Origin: Fimenecus sp052298855
Lineage (GTDB): Bacteria; Bacillota; Clostridia; Oscillospirales; Acutalibacteraceae
Direction: 5' to 3'
NCBI GenBank assembly: GCA_052298855.1
Contig: DAVZXP010000005.1
Location: forward strand, 135,688 to 199,687
Length of the DNA stretch: 64,000 nt
Shown here piece by piece: positions 1 to 6,497 of this stretch. A model generated the notes under the pieces. It worked only from the letters and a program-made list of their open reading frames with translations. It was not told the origin of the DNA and searched no databases. The position numbers were made by a program, and so were the translations under genes. Each line of letters begins with the position of its first letter. Position 1 is the stretch's first letter.

Positions 1-2
1 AT

Positions 3-527
3 CCGTCATCGGTTAGAAAACGGTTACAACTGATCTTGGAACGGGCGGGCTGTAAAAAGGTGCGCTTTCACGATCTGCGGCACACCTTTGCGACCATGGC
101 GCTGGAGCACGGTATGGATGTGAAAACGCTCTCAGCAACTATAGGCCATGTGTCCTCGGCAACCACGCTGGATATTTACAGCCATATCACCGATACTATG
201 CAAAGGCAGGCGGCGGTGCATATCGACCGCAAAATCGGCGGTACAGACGCCCAAATGCCGACGGCTCAGCCGTCGGCAAGGAAAGATACCGTCCCAATCG
301 AATTCACGCCGTACAAGCCGAAAATACGCAAACCCGGGACGGGCTGTGTCACGATGATAAACGACCACCTGTATGAGGGACGGTACACTCCGACCAACGC
401 CTACGGCAAGCGGGAAAGCCACAATATCTACGCGAAAACGCGCGAGGAATGCGAAGAAAAGCTCGCGGAAATGATTGTGCAGGTCAAGGCGCAAATCAAG
501 GCGGAAAAAGAGAAAATGACAGGGTGA
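3..527 (+). CDS. Tyrosine recombinase (integrase), C-terminal part, cut by window edge
   Basis: This is the catalytic end of a phage/ICE-type tyrosine site-specific recombinase. The frame is open to the left edge, so the N-terminus and true start lie outside the window. In the 175 visible residues I see the box II signature HDLRHT (His23, Arg26), then IGH (His49), and the nucleophile Tyr59 in DIYSH. About 45 residues after the tyrosine comes an extra segment (about residues 115-160: LYEGRYTP, then YAKTREECEEKL) that looks like the small arm-DNA-binding domain normally found at the N-terminus of such integrases. The gene points at the tRNA-Pro attachment region 0.9 kb downstream, so it probably belongs to the element integrated there. 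Element type (phage or ICE) cannot be decided here. Confidence 0.9.
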   Translation, partial: PSSVRKRLQLILERAGCKKVRFHDLRHTFATMALEHGMDVKTLSATIGHVSSATTLDIYSHITDTMQRQAAVHIDRKIGGTDAQMPTAQPSARKDTVPIEFTPYKPKIRKPGTGCVTMINDHLYEGRYTPTNAYGKRESHNIYAKTREECEEKLAEMIVQVKAQIKAEKEKMTG

Positions 528-578
528 CCGAAAAAGTCACTCTGTCAAAATTTGCGTCGCTGTAAACAAAGAAAAGTC

Positions 579-1217
579 TTACCTGCGATATCCGTTTTTC
601 TGGCACATTTCATTTATTGATTCTGCAAAAATCGAACGGGAGTGTTTATCAGGGTTATCATTGCAGTTTTTCTTGTATATGTAATAATCCTGCAACTCGC
701 CCCAAAGGTTCTCCCTTTTTAACCAATCCATTTTCTTTTCTAATCCTACAAAACCCTTCCCCTGATATTCCCAATAATAATAATTGTTATCTTTGTTGAA
801 CCGAATATACTGTTGTCTGCCATCAGTGCAGTTATACACTATTGCAAAATCACAGCTATGAATAATGCGAGAATGAGAAGTGTCAACCTTTTTAATCGTA
901 AGAACGCGAGTGGAATCCTCGCAAGATTTATATCCATAGCGAGGTGCAACACGGTCGATAGCAGTACGTATTATTGTCCGTATTTCTTTAGGTTCAAAAT
1001 CCTCATTATCGTCATTGACCTCGATGTTAATATCGAAGTCAAAACCGATGTTAGATTTTGCATCGTAGGTTATCATGTTACGGCTTGAACTGCCAATCGG
1101 TGTGAAGCTAAAAGTGAAATTGTCACGCACCAAATCCTGTACCATGTAAAGAATTTGATATAGCTCATCTTTTATAGGCTGAGCTTGTTTTTTGGTTACA
1201 TACCTAAAGTCATGCAT
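579..1217 (-). CDS. Stand-alone nucleotidyltransferase-fold protein (cargo gene)
   Basis: This 212-residue protein has the signature of a polymerase-beta-like nucleotidyltransferase. Gly42-Ser43 begins the GSSSR loop, Asp60 and Asp62 form the D-x-D metal pair in GFDFDINIEV, and a third strand carries Asp123 in CDFAIV. All three acidic residues are present, so it should be catalytically competent. The C-terminus (about 160-212) is helical. It could belong to the CD-NTase, MNT-type or another NTase group, and the product or target cannot be read. No HEPN, effector or methyltransferase gene lies beside it. It has a good RBS (AAGGAG) and its own consensus promoter. It sits between the integrase and the tRNA attachment region, a usual place for cargo, and is flanked by an imperfect direct repeat. 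Confidence 0.65.
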   Translation of the reverse strand: MHDFRYVTKKQAQPIKDELYQILYMVQDLVRDNFTFSFTPIGSSSRNMITYDAKSNIGFDFDINIEVNDDNEDFEPKEIRTIIRTAIDRVAPRYGYKSCEDSTRVLTIKKVDTSHSRIIHSCDFAIVYNCTDGRQQYIRFNKDNNYYYWEYQGKGFVGLEKKMDWLKRENLWGELQDYYIYKKNCNDNPDKHSRSIFAESINEMCQKNGYRR

Positions 1218-1277
1218 TATGGTTTCTCCTTAAGATTATCTCCCTAACCGACCATCTAACCTGGGTTAAATCGTTAC

Positions 1278-1305
1278 ATTATACTACAATAATATCATTT
1301 GTCAA
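1278..1305 (-). promoter_or_regulatory. Promoter of the nucleotidyltransferase gene
   Basis: Read on the minus strand this is TTGACA, a 16-bp spacer, then TATAAT, ending about 60 bp before the start codon at 1217. It is a full consensus sigma-A promoter, so the cargo gene has autonomous expression. Confidence 0.75.
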
Positions 1306-1411
1306 GGATTATTTCTGGGGGTTATCTTTTGCTAATTTTATCTGATTATTATACTCTCAACCTAACAAAATTTGTATCGCAATAGACAGAGAAAAAGGCT
1401 GGAACGGTATG

Positions 1412-1443
1412 AAAAATCCTCTGAGACGCTCGGTTTCAGAGGA
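1412..1443 (-). terminator. Rho-independent terminator of tRNA-Pro
   Basis: CCTCTGA and TCAGAGG form a 7-bp stem. On the minus strand it is followed by a run of five T, a few bases beyond the encoded CCA of the tRNA-Pro. Confidence 0.7.
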
Positions 1444-1447
1444 CTTT

Positions 1448-1523
1448 TGGTCGGAGTGGCGAGGCTCAAACTCGCGGCCTCCGCATCCCAAATGCGGCGC
1501 GCTATCAACTGCGCTACACCCCG
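1448..1523 (-). tRNA. tRNA-Pro (anticodon TGG), CCA encoded
   Basis: The minus strand folds as a complete tRNA. The 7-bp acceptor stem (CGGGGTG with CACTCCG) has one G-T wobble. The D-arm is GCGC/GCGC, the anticodon stem is CCGCA/TGCGG around the loop TTTGGGA (anticodon TGG), the T-arm is GCGAG/CTCGC, the discriminator is A and CCA is encoded (1448-1450). The conserved G19 is A and the conserved C56 is T, so the usual G19-C56 tertiary pair becomes A-U. This covarying change argues for a functional molecule. It lies next to the integrase and nucleotidyltransferase and may be carried by the integrated element. Transcription probably comes from the consensus promoter at 1799-1827. Confidence 0.88.
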
Positions 1524-1537
1524 ATAGTTATTAAATT

Positions 1538-1570
1538 GTGGTCGTGTAGGTGGTCAAATCTGTGGTCAAA
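1538..1570 (+). repeat. Three GTGGTC repeats at exact 12-bp spacing (arm-type sites)
   Basis: GTGGTC starts at 1538, 1550 and 1562. The second and third copies continue as GTGGTCAAA. Regularly spaced short direct repeats beside an integrase target are typical of arm-type integrase binding sites at element ends. That assignment is inference. Confidence 0.5.
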
Positions 1571-1672
1571 CACATTTTTGACTGCTTTTTTTCATTTTCC
1601 GAACCGCCCGAAATACGCACGGTTGAAGGATTTTCGGCGGTTTTCGCTTTCGTGCGGTGCGAACACCGTCTA

Positions 1673-1712
1673 TGCTCCCAAAGCAAGCGCGCTACCAACT
1701 GCGCTACACCCC
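1673..1712 (-). pseudogene. Broken tRNA-Pro: 5' half only, up to the anticodon loop
   Basis: Read on the minus strand, 40 bases match the first half of a bacterial tRNA-Pro: acceptor 5' strand, D-arm with G18-G19, TTGC, then TTTGGGA and GCA. Identity to a tRNA then stops. The expected AAG of the anticodon stem is replaced by TAG, and no normal T-arm or acceptor 3' strand follows. Instead a CGGTG-TTCG-CACCG hairpin appears (1655-1668). This fits a host tRNA gene cut by integration at the anticodon loop. The same 7-base loop TTTGGGA is present in the intact tRNA-Pro 150 bp downstream. Confidence 0.6.
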
Positions 1713-1798
1713 AAAATATTGATTTTTCAAGTTTTTATATGCTTGTAAGTTTATATAAATCAGTCCGCTGTGTTTTACTTCTTTCAGCATACCGATAG

Positions 1799-1827
1799 AT
1801 TATACAATAACGCAAATGAAATGTCAA
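1799..1827 (-). promoter_or_regulatory. Consensus promoter reading into the tRNA-Pro region
   Basis: On the minus strand this is TTGACA, 17 bp, TATAAT: a perfect sigma-A promoter about 85 bp upstream of the broken tRNA-Pro and 275 bp upstream of the intact one. No protein gene lies between, so it probably drives tRNA-Pro transcription. Confidence 0.7.
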
Positions 1828-1853
1828 TAACAAGTACAAGCTTGACAGAAACA

Positions 1854-1884
1854 TAAAACCCCGAATAATTCGGGGTTTTATGTT
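1854..1884. terminator. Bidirectional terminator after the TM2 gene
   Basis: A perfect 12-bp stem (TAAAACCCCGAA with TTCGGGGTTTTA) around a 3-nt loop lies just beyond the stop of the zinc-ribbon gene, with T-rich flanks on both strands. Confidence 0.8.
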
Positions 1885-1892
1885 TTAACAAG

Positions 1893-2273
1893 TTAAATCC
1901 ATTTATCAGGGTTTACTTCGTACTTGTCTGTGAAAATCTTAACCGCATCAATAAGAGCAAGTATTCCGGAAATACCTGTCCAAGCAATCAGAATTTTAAG
2001 AATACCCTTTTTACTTTCGCCCAGATAGAAATTATGAATACCAAATCCGCCAAGTAAAAGTGCGAGTATACCGGCAGTAGTTTTCTTGTCACCGAGATCT
2101 CCGGATGCCTTTTTAGTGATTGCACATCCACAATTCAAGCACACAGAAGCCTCGGCGGGAACTTCATTGCCACAATTAGCACAAAACCTGTTGCCCTCAC
2201 CAACATTTGTGCCACATTTAATGCATACAGCTTGATTTTCGTTAATGGATTCTCCGCATTGTCTACAAAACAT
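1893..2273 (-). CDS. Double zinc-ribbon / TM2-domain membrane protein
   Basis: This 126-residue protein opens with zinc-ribbon CxxC pairs (MFCRQCGE, CIKCG, FCANCG, CLNCG), giving two treble-clef-like zinc sites in about the first 52 residues. A TM2 domain follows (about 66-126): a helix with GGFGIHNFYLG, a charged turn, and a second helix ending near DAVKIF. Zinc-ribbon plus TM2 is a common architecture in Firmicutes, and its role is unknown. It starts one base after the stop of the upstream membrane-protein gene, with its RBS (GGGAGG) inside the end of that gene. The two are therefore one transcript under the operator array at 2745-2821. Confidence 0.85.
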   Translation of the reverse strand: MFCRQCGESINENQAVCIKCGTNVGEGNRFCANCGNEVPAEASVCLNCGCAITKKASGDLGDKKTTAGILALLLGGFGIHNFYLGESKKGILKILIAWTGISGILALIDAVKIFTDKYEVNPDKWI

Positions 2274-2274
2274 T

Positions 2275-2721
2275 TTAGTTTTCCTCCCTGTTTAATATAT
2301 ATCCAGCCAAGCACAAAACAAAGGTGATTGCGCCTGTAAGATAACCCCAGCTAATTATCGAAAGCGAACCGTCAGCTATAAGATTTATTACACCTGTTAA
2401 AACAAGAATATCTGTTAAAACACAACTTATAAACGGTGCAAAGGAAGCGATTTTACTGAAAGTATTTCTATTTCCTTTAATTTGTAATATCAAACCTGAC
2501 ACTGCGAGAGCAAGTAATGCCCAAAATACAATTATATACAATTCGGAGTTGTATTTTCCTTCGCTAAGTAAAGTGAATGGAGAAAATTTCTCATAATAAC
2601 CGTGAATCGTTCCAAAAAAACGAGATAACATACGTTGCTTAAATTGTGGTACGAATACCCACAATAATTCAGCGATTACAAATAAAACGCTTTGAATTAT
2701 CCTTTTTGATTGCTTATTCAT
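2275..2721 (-). CDS. Small membrane protein, unknown function
   Basis: The 148 residues hold four likely transmembrane helices: about 10-28 (VLFVIAELLWVFV), 60-80, 89-112 and 119-142 (LTGAITFVLCLAGYIL), with a basic N-terminus. I recognise no catalytic motif or named family. It is the first gene of a two-gene unit with the zinc-ribbon/TM2 protein. It is divergent from an XRE regulator and has a consensus promoter whose spacer is an operator palindrome, so expression is probably repressed by that regulator. The pair may form one membrane complex, but that is inference from gene order. Confidence 0.7.
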   Translation of the reverse strand: MNKQSKRIIQSVLFVIAELLWVFVPQFKQRMLSRFFGTIHGYYEKFSPFTLLSEGKYNSELYIIVFWALLALAVSGLILQIKGNRNTFSKIASFAPFISCVLTDILVLTGVINLIADGSLSIISWGYLTGAITFVLCLAGYILNREEN

Positions 2722-2744
2722 TTTTTATACCCCCAAAAATATAA

Positions 2745-2821
2745 TATGACAGTTTGTCATATTTAACATTATATGACGAAATGTCATATTTGTCAATACT
2801 AAATTATGACATACTGTCATA
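2745..2821. promoter_or_regulatory. Three palindromic operators in the divergent control region
   Basis: Three 17-bp inverted repeats of the form TATGACA-N3-TGTCATA lie at 2745-2761, 2772-2788 (TATGACG as left half) and 2805-2821. The middle one fills the spacer of the minus-strand promoter. The third ends just before the RBS of the XRE gene, so it can control the regulator itself. Confidence 0.8.
2768..2796 (-). promoter_or_regulatory. Consensus promoter with operator in its spacer
   Basis: The minus strand reads TTGACA, 17 bp, TATAAT. Operator 2772-2788 overlaps the spacer almost exactly, so a bound repressor would block RNA polymerase. It serves the membrane-protein and TM2 pair. Confidence 0.8.
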
Positions 2822-2835
2822 TAGGAGGTGCTACT

Positions 2836-3045
2836 ATGAACAATCTTAAAAAATTAAGACAAGAAAAAGGGATAACTCAAATAGCCTTGCAAATAAAAAC
2901 AGGAATTGAACAAGCTTTACTTTCAAAATATGAGAACGGCGAGCGTGTTCCACCGACAGAAACTTTGATGACATTAGCCGATTTTTATGATGTGAGTATG
3001 GATTATATAATGGGCAGAACAGATAATCCGAAAATCAACAAGTAG
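2836..3045 (+). CDS. XRE-family helix-turn-helix repressor
   Basis: This 69-residue protein is little more than one HTH_3 domain. The recognition region is GITQIALQIKTG-IEQALLSKYENGERVP, followed by PTETLMTLADFYDVSMDYIMGRTD, the standard ending of Cro/C1-type domains. I chose ATG 2836 because AGGAGGTG lies 7 bp upstream. An in-frame start at 2806 would lie inside the third operator. The gene is divergent from the membrane-protein/TM2 pair, with three palindromes between them, which fits an autoregulated local repressor. The inducing signal is unknown. Confidence 0.88.
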   Translation: MNNLKKLRQEKGITQIALQIKTGIEQALLSKYENGERVPPTETLMTLADFYDVSMDYIMGRTDNPKINK

Positions 3046-3067
3046 CAGAAATTTTTCTCAATTTGTA

Positions 3068-3096
3068 TTGAAAAATAATTGAAAATATTCTAAAAT
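3068..3096 (+). promoter_or_regulatory. Promoter of the patatin gene
   Basis: TTGAAA, a 17-bp spacer and TAAAAT lie about 40 bp upstream of the ATG at 3137. Confidence 0.6.
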
Positions 3097-3136
3097 TATA
3101 GTGTATATTCTATTTAACATAATCGGAGGCGGAACA

Positions 3137-4315
3137 ATGAGACCTTACGGATTGATACTTGCAGGCGGCGGTGCAAAGGGCGCATACCAGATTGGTGCGT
3201 GGAAAGCGCTTATCGAGCTTGGAATTCAAATTGAGGCGATTGCAGGCACATCTATCGGTGCAATCAACGGCGCTTTTATTGCTCAGGGCGACTTTGACAA
3301 GGCTCTTGCTGTTTGGGAAGAAGCTGAAGTTGTCAACGGTATAAAAATTGAAAGCGAACTGAAATCAACCGAAAATCTTTTCTCGTTCAGCAACTTTCCG
3401 CAGTTGTTCCATGAGATTGTAAAAAACGGCGGTGTTGATGTTTCGCCCGCAAGGCAGATGATTGCCGACTCGATTGACGAGGACACCGTAAGGCGCAGTA
3501 ATATTCCGCTTGGAATTGTATCGTTTCAGCTCGGCGGTATGAAGCCTGTTGAGGTGTTTATCGATGAAATGCCCGAGGACTCGCTTGTCGATTATCTTAT
3601 GGCTTCGGCGAGATTTCCGGGACTTAACAGACAGGGTCCCGACGACTCTAATTATCTTGACGGCGGAATTTACGACAATGCACCTGTCGGAATGCTTCGT
3701 AAAAGGGGATTAAATCGCCTTATTATCATAGATATTTCAAATATCAAGGGCATGGGTCACAAGGAGGACTTGTCCTGTGCGGATTTGATTTACATCAGAC
3801 CGTTTGAGCCGAAGGATCTCGGCGCTTCGTTTGAATTTGACAAGGAAATGAATGAAAAGCGTATGCGTATGGGCTATTACGATACGCTCAAGGCATTTGG
3901 TAAAATCGCAGGTCGTGACTATTATTTCTCTCACAAGGAGTACAAAACTATGCTTTCGCTCTATGGCTTTGACGCTTGTGAACAGCTTGAGGGGCTTGCC
4001 CGTGAGCTTGAAATTCCGAGGCTTCGCATGTATACTCACAAGCAGTTTATGAGAGCGTTGACTTCTGCCGAGAAAAAGAGCAAAAAGGAAAAAGAGAGAG
4101 AAAAGGCGAAGGTAAAGGAGCAGAAAGCCAAAAATGCTCAAGCGGAAGAAAACGAAAACGAAAAAGAAAAGGAAATCGGCGAGGTAATCGCAAATTTCGT
4201 TCCGTCTATTATTCAGGAAAAGGCGAGAAGATTTAAGGATAAAATCAAGGAGTATGAAAAGAGCCATTCCTCGTACAAATCGGCTTATGAGGCTATCGAC
4301 AAATTCAACTCTTGA
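3137..4315 (+). CDS. Patatin-like phospholipase
   Basis: This 392-residue protein is a patatin-family (RssA-like) lipid acyl hydrolase. The oxyanion motif GGGAKG is at residues 10-15, the nucleophile Ser39 lies in GTSIG, and the second member of the Ser-Asp dyad, Asp175, lies in DGGIYDN. There is no signal peptide, so it is probably cytosolic and acts on membrane lipid. After the catalytic domain (about 1-300) comes a highly charged Lys/Glu stretch (about 312-355) predicted to be a long helix or coiled coil, then a helical tail. ATG 3137 was chosen because GGAGGCG precedes it. Its end overlaps the end of the convergent lipoprotein gene by 11 bp. Confidence 0.88.
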   Translation: MRPYGLILAGGGAKGAYQIGAWKALIELGIQIEAIAGTSIGAINGAFIAQGDFDKALAVWEEAEVVNGIKIESELKSTENLFSFSNFPQLFHEIVKNGGVDVSPARQMIADSIDEDTVRRSNIPLGIVSFQLGGMKPVEVFIDEMPEDSLVDYLMASARFPGLNRQGPDDSNYLDGGIYDNAPVGMLRKRGLNRLIIIDISNIKGMGHKEDLSCADLIYIRPFEPKDLGASFEFDKEMNEKRMRMGYYDTLKAFGKIAGRDYYFSHKEYKTMLSLYGFDACEQLEGLARELEIPRLRMYTHKQFMRALTSAEKKSKKEKEREKAKVKEQKAKNAQAEENENEKEKEIGEVIANFVPSIIQEKARRFKDKIKEYEKSHSSYKSAYEAIDKFNS

Positions 4316-4784
4316 CTTCGCACATAAGCGAGATTATTTCGCTGTTTGTGTAGATGAAAAAGTCGGCGTTATCGCTTGAAAATGATACGGTTGAGTCAGA
4401 AAAAACAATTTTGCTTGCATCGAACGAATTTTTAGAGAAAAGCTCCGCTATTTCGTCGCTTGTTTTGTTGCAAAGCACACCGCACATTGCCGAAAAGACC
4501 TTAAAGGAATATTCCTCGTCGGGGTGCTCGGGCTGAGTTAATGTGATTTCGCAGCGGCGCACTATTCTTGCTTCGTCGGTCGTCAGGGTAAGCATAAAGC
4601 ACGACGACGGGAAATAGTAATAATCGTTTCCCGAATTATAATAGTCCGACGGCTCAATTATATTTTCGGCAAGCTGTGAATTAAGCCTGTCGGAGAACTC
4701 AAAAATGTCGGTTTTCGGCTGTTTTGTGCAGGCACAGAGGAAAACAAGCAGGACTGTTATTGCGAGGACATAAAAACGTTTCAT
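4305..4784 (-). CDS. Predicted lipoprotein, unknown function
   Basis: The 159-residue protein starts with a basic N-terminus, a hydrophobic core and the lipobox LCAC, so it should be lipid-anchored at Cys19 on the outer face of the membrane. The mature part (about 140 residues) is mixed alpha/beta, contains a YYNSGNDYYYFPSS stretch, and shows no family motif I recognise. It is divergent from the MacA-like gene and convergent with the patatin gene, overlapping the latter at the 3' ends. It is probably monocistronic. Confidence 0.75.
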   Translation of the reverse strand: MKRFYVLAITVLLVFLCACTKQPKTDIFEFSDRLNSQLAENIIEPSDYYNSGNDYYYFPSSCFMLTLTTDEARIVRRCEITLTQPEHPDEEYSFKVFSAMCGVLCNKTSDEIAELFSKNSFDASKIVFSDSTVSFSSDNADFFIYTNSEIISLMCEVKS

Positions 4785-4892
4785 TGTACACTCCTATAAA
4801 TATTGTTAATAAAATGTTTACATAAGAAAAGGAAAAATGTAGTAAAATATATTCAGTATTTTTTTGCGTTATGTTCAAATTTATAAAAGAAA

Positions 4893-6482
4893 GTGGTTTT
4901 TGCTGTGATTAAGAAATTCAAAAACATGACAAGAGCAAGGCAGATAGGCACAATAATCGTAACAATAGTTATTTTGGTGCTTATCGGATATGTCCTTTAC
5001 ACGAACTTTAAGCCCGAGCCTCTTCCCGAATACAATGTGACGGAAATCAAGCTCGGTGATCTTCAGTCAACCTATGAGACAACGGGTACGGTTGTGTCCG
5101 ATAACACGGAAGCGTACACCGCAATAACTGGCGTTAAGGTTACGGCTGTAAATGTCAAGGTCGGCGATAGCGTTAAAGCAGGCGATGTTCTCGCTCAGTT
5201 TGACGTTTCAACGCTCAATTCTCAGCTTAAAGAGTATAAAACCGCTTATGATAAGGCGCTCAAGGCTTATAACGATTCCGTTTCGTCAACAAATGCCGCA
5301 AAGCAGAATAAGGCGAACGCCGCAGCGCAGATGAACACCGTCAATTCTGAAATTGCTCGTCTTGAGCAGGAAATCAAGGCTGCCGAGGACACAAAAAATC
5401 AAACTCCGGACACTCCCGAATATTCGCAGGAGCAGCTTGACGCACTTATTCAAAAACTTAAGGACAGCGGATTTTCAAAGGAAGAAATAGATAAAATCAT
5501 CGAGTCGCTCAAGAATTCCTCGGGCGGAATCACAAAAGAGGATATTGAGTCGGCTATTGCAAACGCAACCGCTACAAAGAAGCTTGAGCTTGCACAGAAG
5601 CAGTCGCAAAAGCAAATGCTCGAAGCACAGCTTGCGCTTTATGAAGCACAGTCGGACGAAACAGCTTCTTCGATTTACAAGAACGTAATGGAGCAGAAAA
5701 AGACGGACTACGAAAGCTACAAGGCTTTGGTTGACTCAATGAAAAACGGCTGGGTAGCAAGCTCTGACGGACTTGTTACGGAGGTAAATCTCGTTGCAGG
5801 TCAAGCCTTTACTCCCAAAGCTTCAAAATCCACGACAACAGACCTTTCTTCGATTATGAAATATGTTTCGGGCAATAACGATATGACCTCGGTGCTCTCC
5901 GACATAATCGGCAGCGTAACCGACGGCAATGCCTCTTCGGGTACGGGTATTACCCTTGAAAATACAAATGAATTTGTCGCAGAGTTTTCAGTCGGCAAAT
6001 ATGATATTTTGAGCATTAAGGTTGGACAGAGGGTTAAAATTTCTTCTCTCGGCAGCGATTATGAGGGCGAGGTTATATACGTCAGCGCAACCGCAAGCGA
6101 GTCCTCGTCACTTGACATAAGCTCAATCGCTTCCACCTTTACAGGCGGCTCTTCTTCGTCTTCAAACGGTGCACTTGTAAGAGTCAAAATAAACAATCCC
6201 GATGAGAAAATCATTATCGGCTTCGACGTCGATATTAAAATCGATACCGAAAAGATAGAAAACGTTATGGTGCTTCCCATTGATGCGGTTGTGACCGAGG
6301 ACTCGACAAACTTTGTTTATGTAGTTGACGAAAACAACAAGGTTTCAAAGCGTGAGATTACAGTCGGCAGATTTTCAGACGATAATTATGAGCTTCTCAC
6401 AGGCGTAGAGCAGGGAGAAAGAGTTGTTGACAATCCCAAGACCTCAATGGCAGAGGGCGACAAAATCGCAATAAAGAAATAA
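4893..6482 (+). CDS. MacA/HlyD-type membrane fusion protein of an ABC efflux system
   Basis: This 529-residue protein has an N-terminal transmembrane anchor (about 17-38), then half of a biotinyl-lipoyl-like hairpin (VKVGDSVKAGDVLAQFD). A long alpha-helical coiled-coil region (about 105-285) follows, then the second lipoyl half (WVASSDGLVTEVNLVAGQAF), a Gly/Ser-rich insertion, and beta-barrel and membrane-proximal domains up to EGERVV near the end. This is the HlyD_D23/RND-adaptor layout used by MacA-like partners of MacB permeases. The start is uncertain: GTG 4893 and GTG 4905 are both possible behind a weak AAAGAAAG. The permease follows after 15 bp. No ATPase gene lies between or after them. 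Confidence 0.85.
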   Translation: MVFAVIKKFKNMTRARQIGTIIVTIVILVLIGYVLYTNFKPEPLPEYNVTEIKLGDLQSTYETTGTVVSDNTEAYTAITGVKVTAVNVKVGDSVKAGDVLAQFDVSTLNSQLKEYKTAYDKALKAYNDSVSSTNAAKQNKANAAAQMNTVNSEIARLEQEIKAAEDTKNQTPDTPEYSQEQLDALIQKLKDSGFSKEEIDKIIESLKNSSGGITKEDIESAIANATATKKLELAQKQSQKQMLEAQLALYEAQSDETASSIYKNVMEQKKTDYESYKALVDSMKNGWVASSDGLVTEVNLVAGQAFTPKASKSTTTDLSSIMKYVSGNNDMTSVLSDIIGSVTDGNASSGTGITLENTNEFVAEFSVGKYDILSIKVGQRVKISSLGSDYEGEVIYVSATASESSSLDISSIASTFTGGSSSSSNGALVRVKINNPDEKIIIGFDVDIKIDTEKIENVMVLPIDAVVTEDSTNFVYVVDENNKVSKREITVGRFSDDNYELLTGVEQGERVVDNPKTSMAEGDKIAIKK

Positions 6483-6497
6483 GGTAGGTGCTGTCTG

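Noticed and set aside
2806..2835. A longer start for the XRE regulator
   Set aside because: The extra residues would be encoded by operator and RBS sequence. ATG 2836 has an ideal AGGAGGTG.
3737..4267. A 176-codon Phe/Leu-rich frame opposite the patatin gene
   Set aside because: It is the mirror of the Lys/Glu-rich tail of the patatin protein, so its apparent hydrophobic helices are an artefact.
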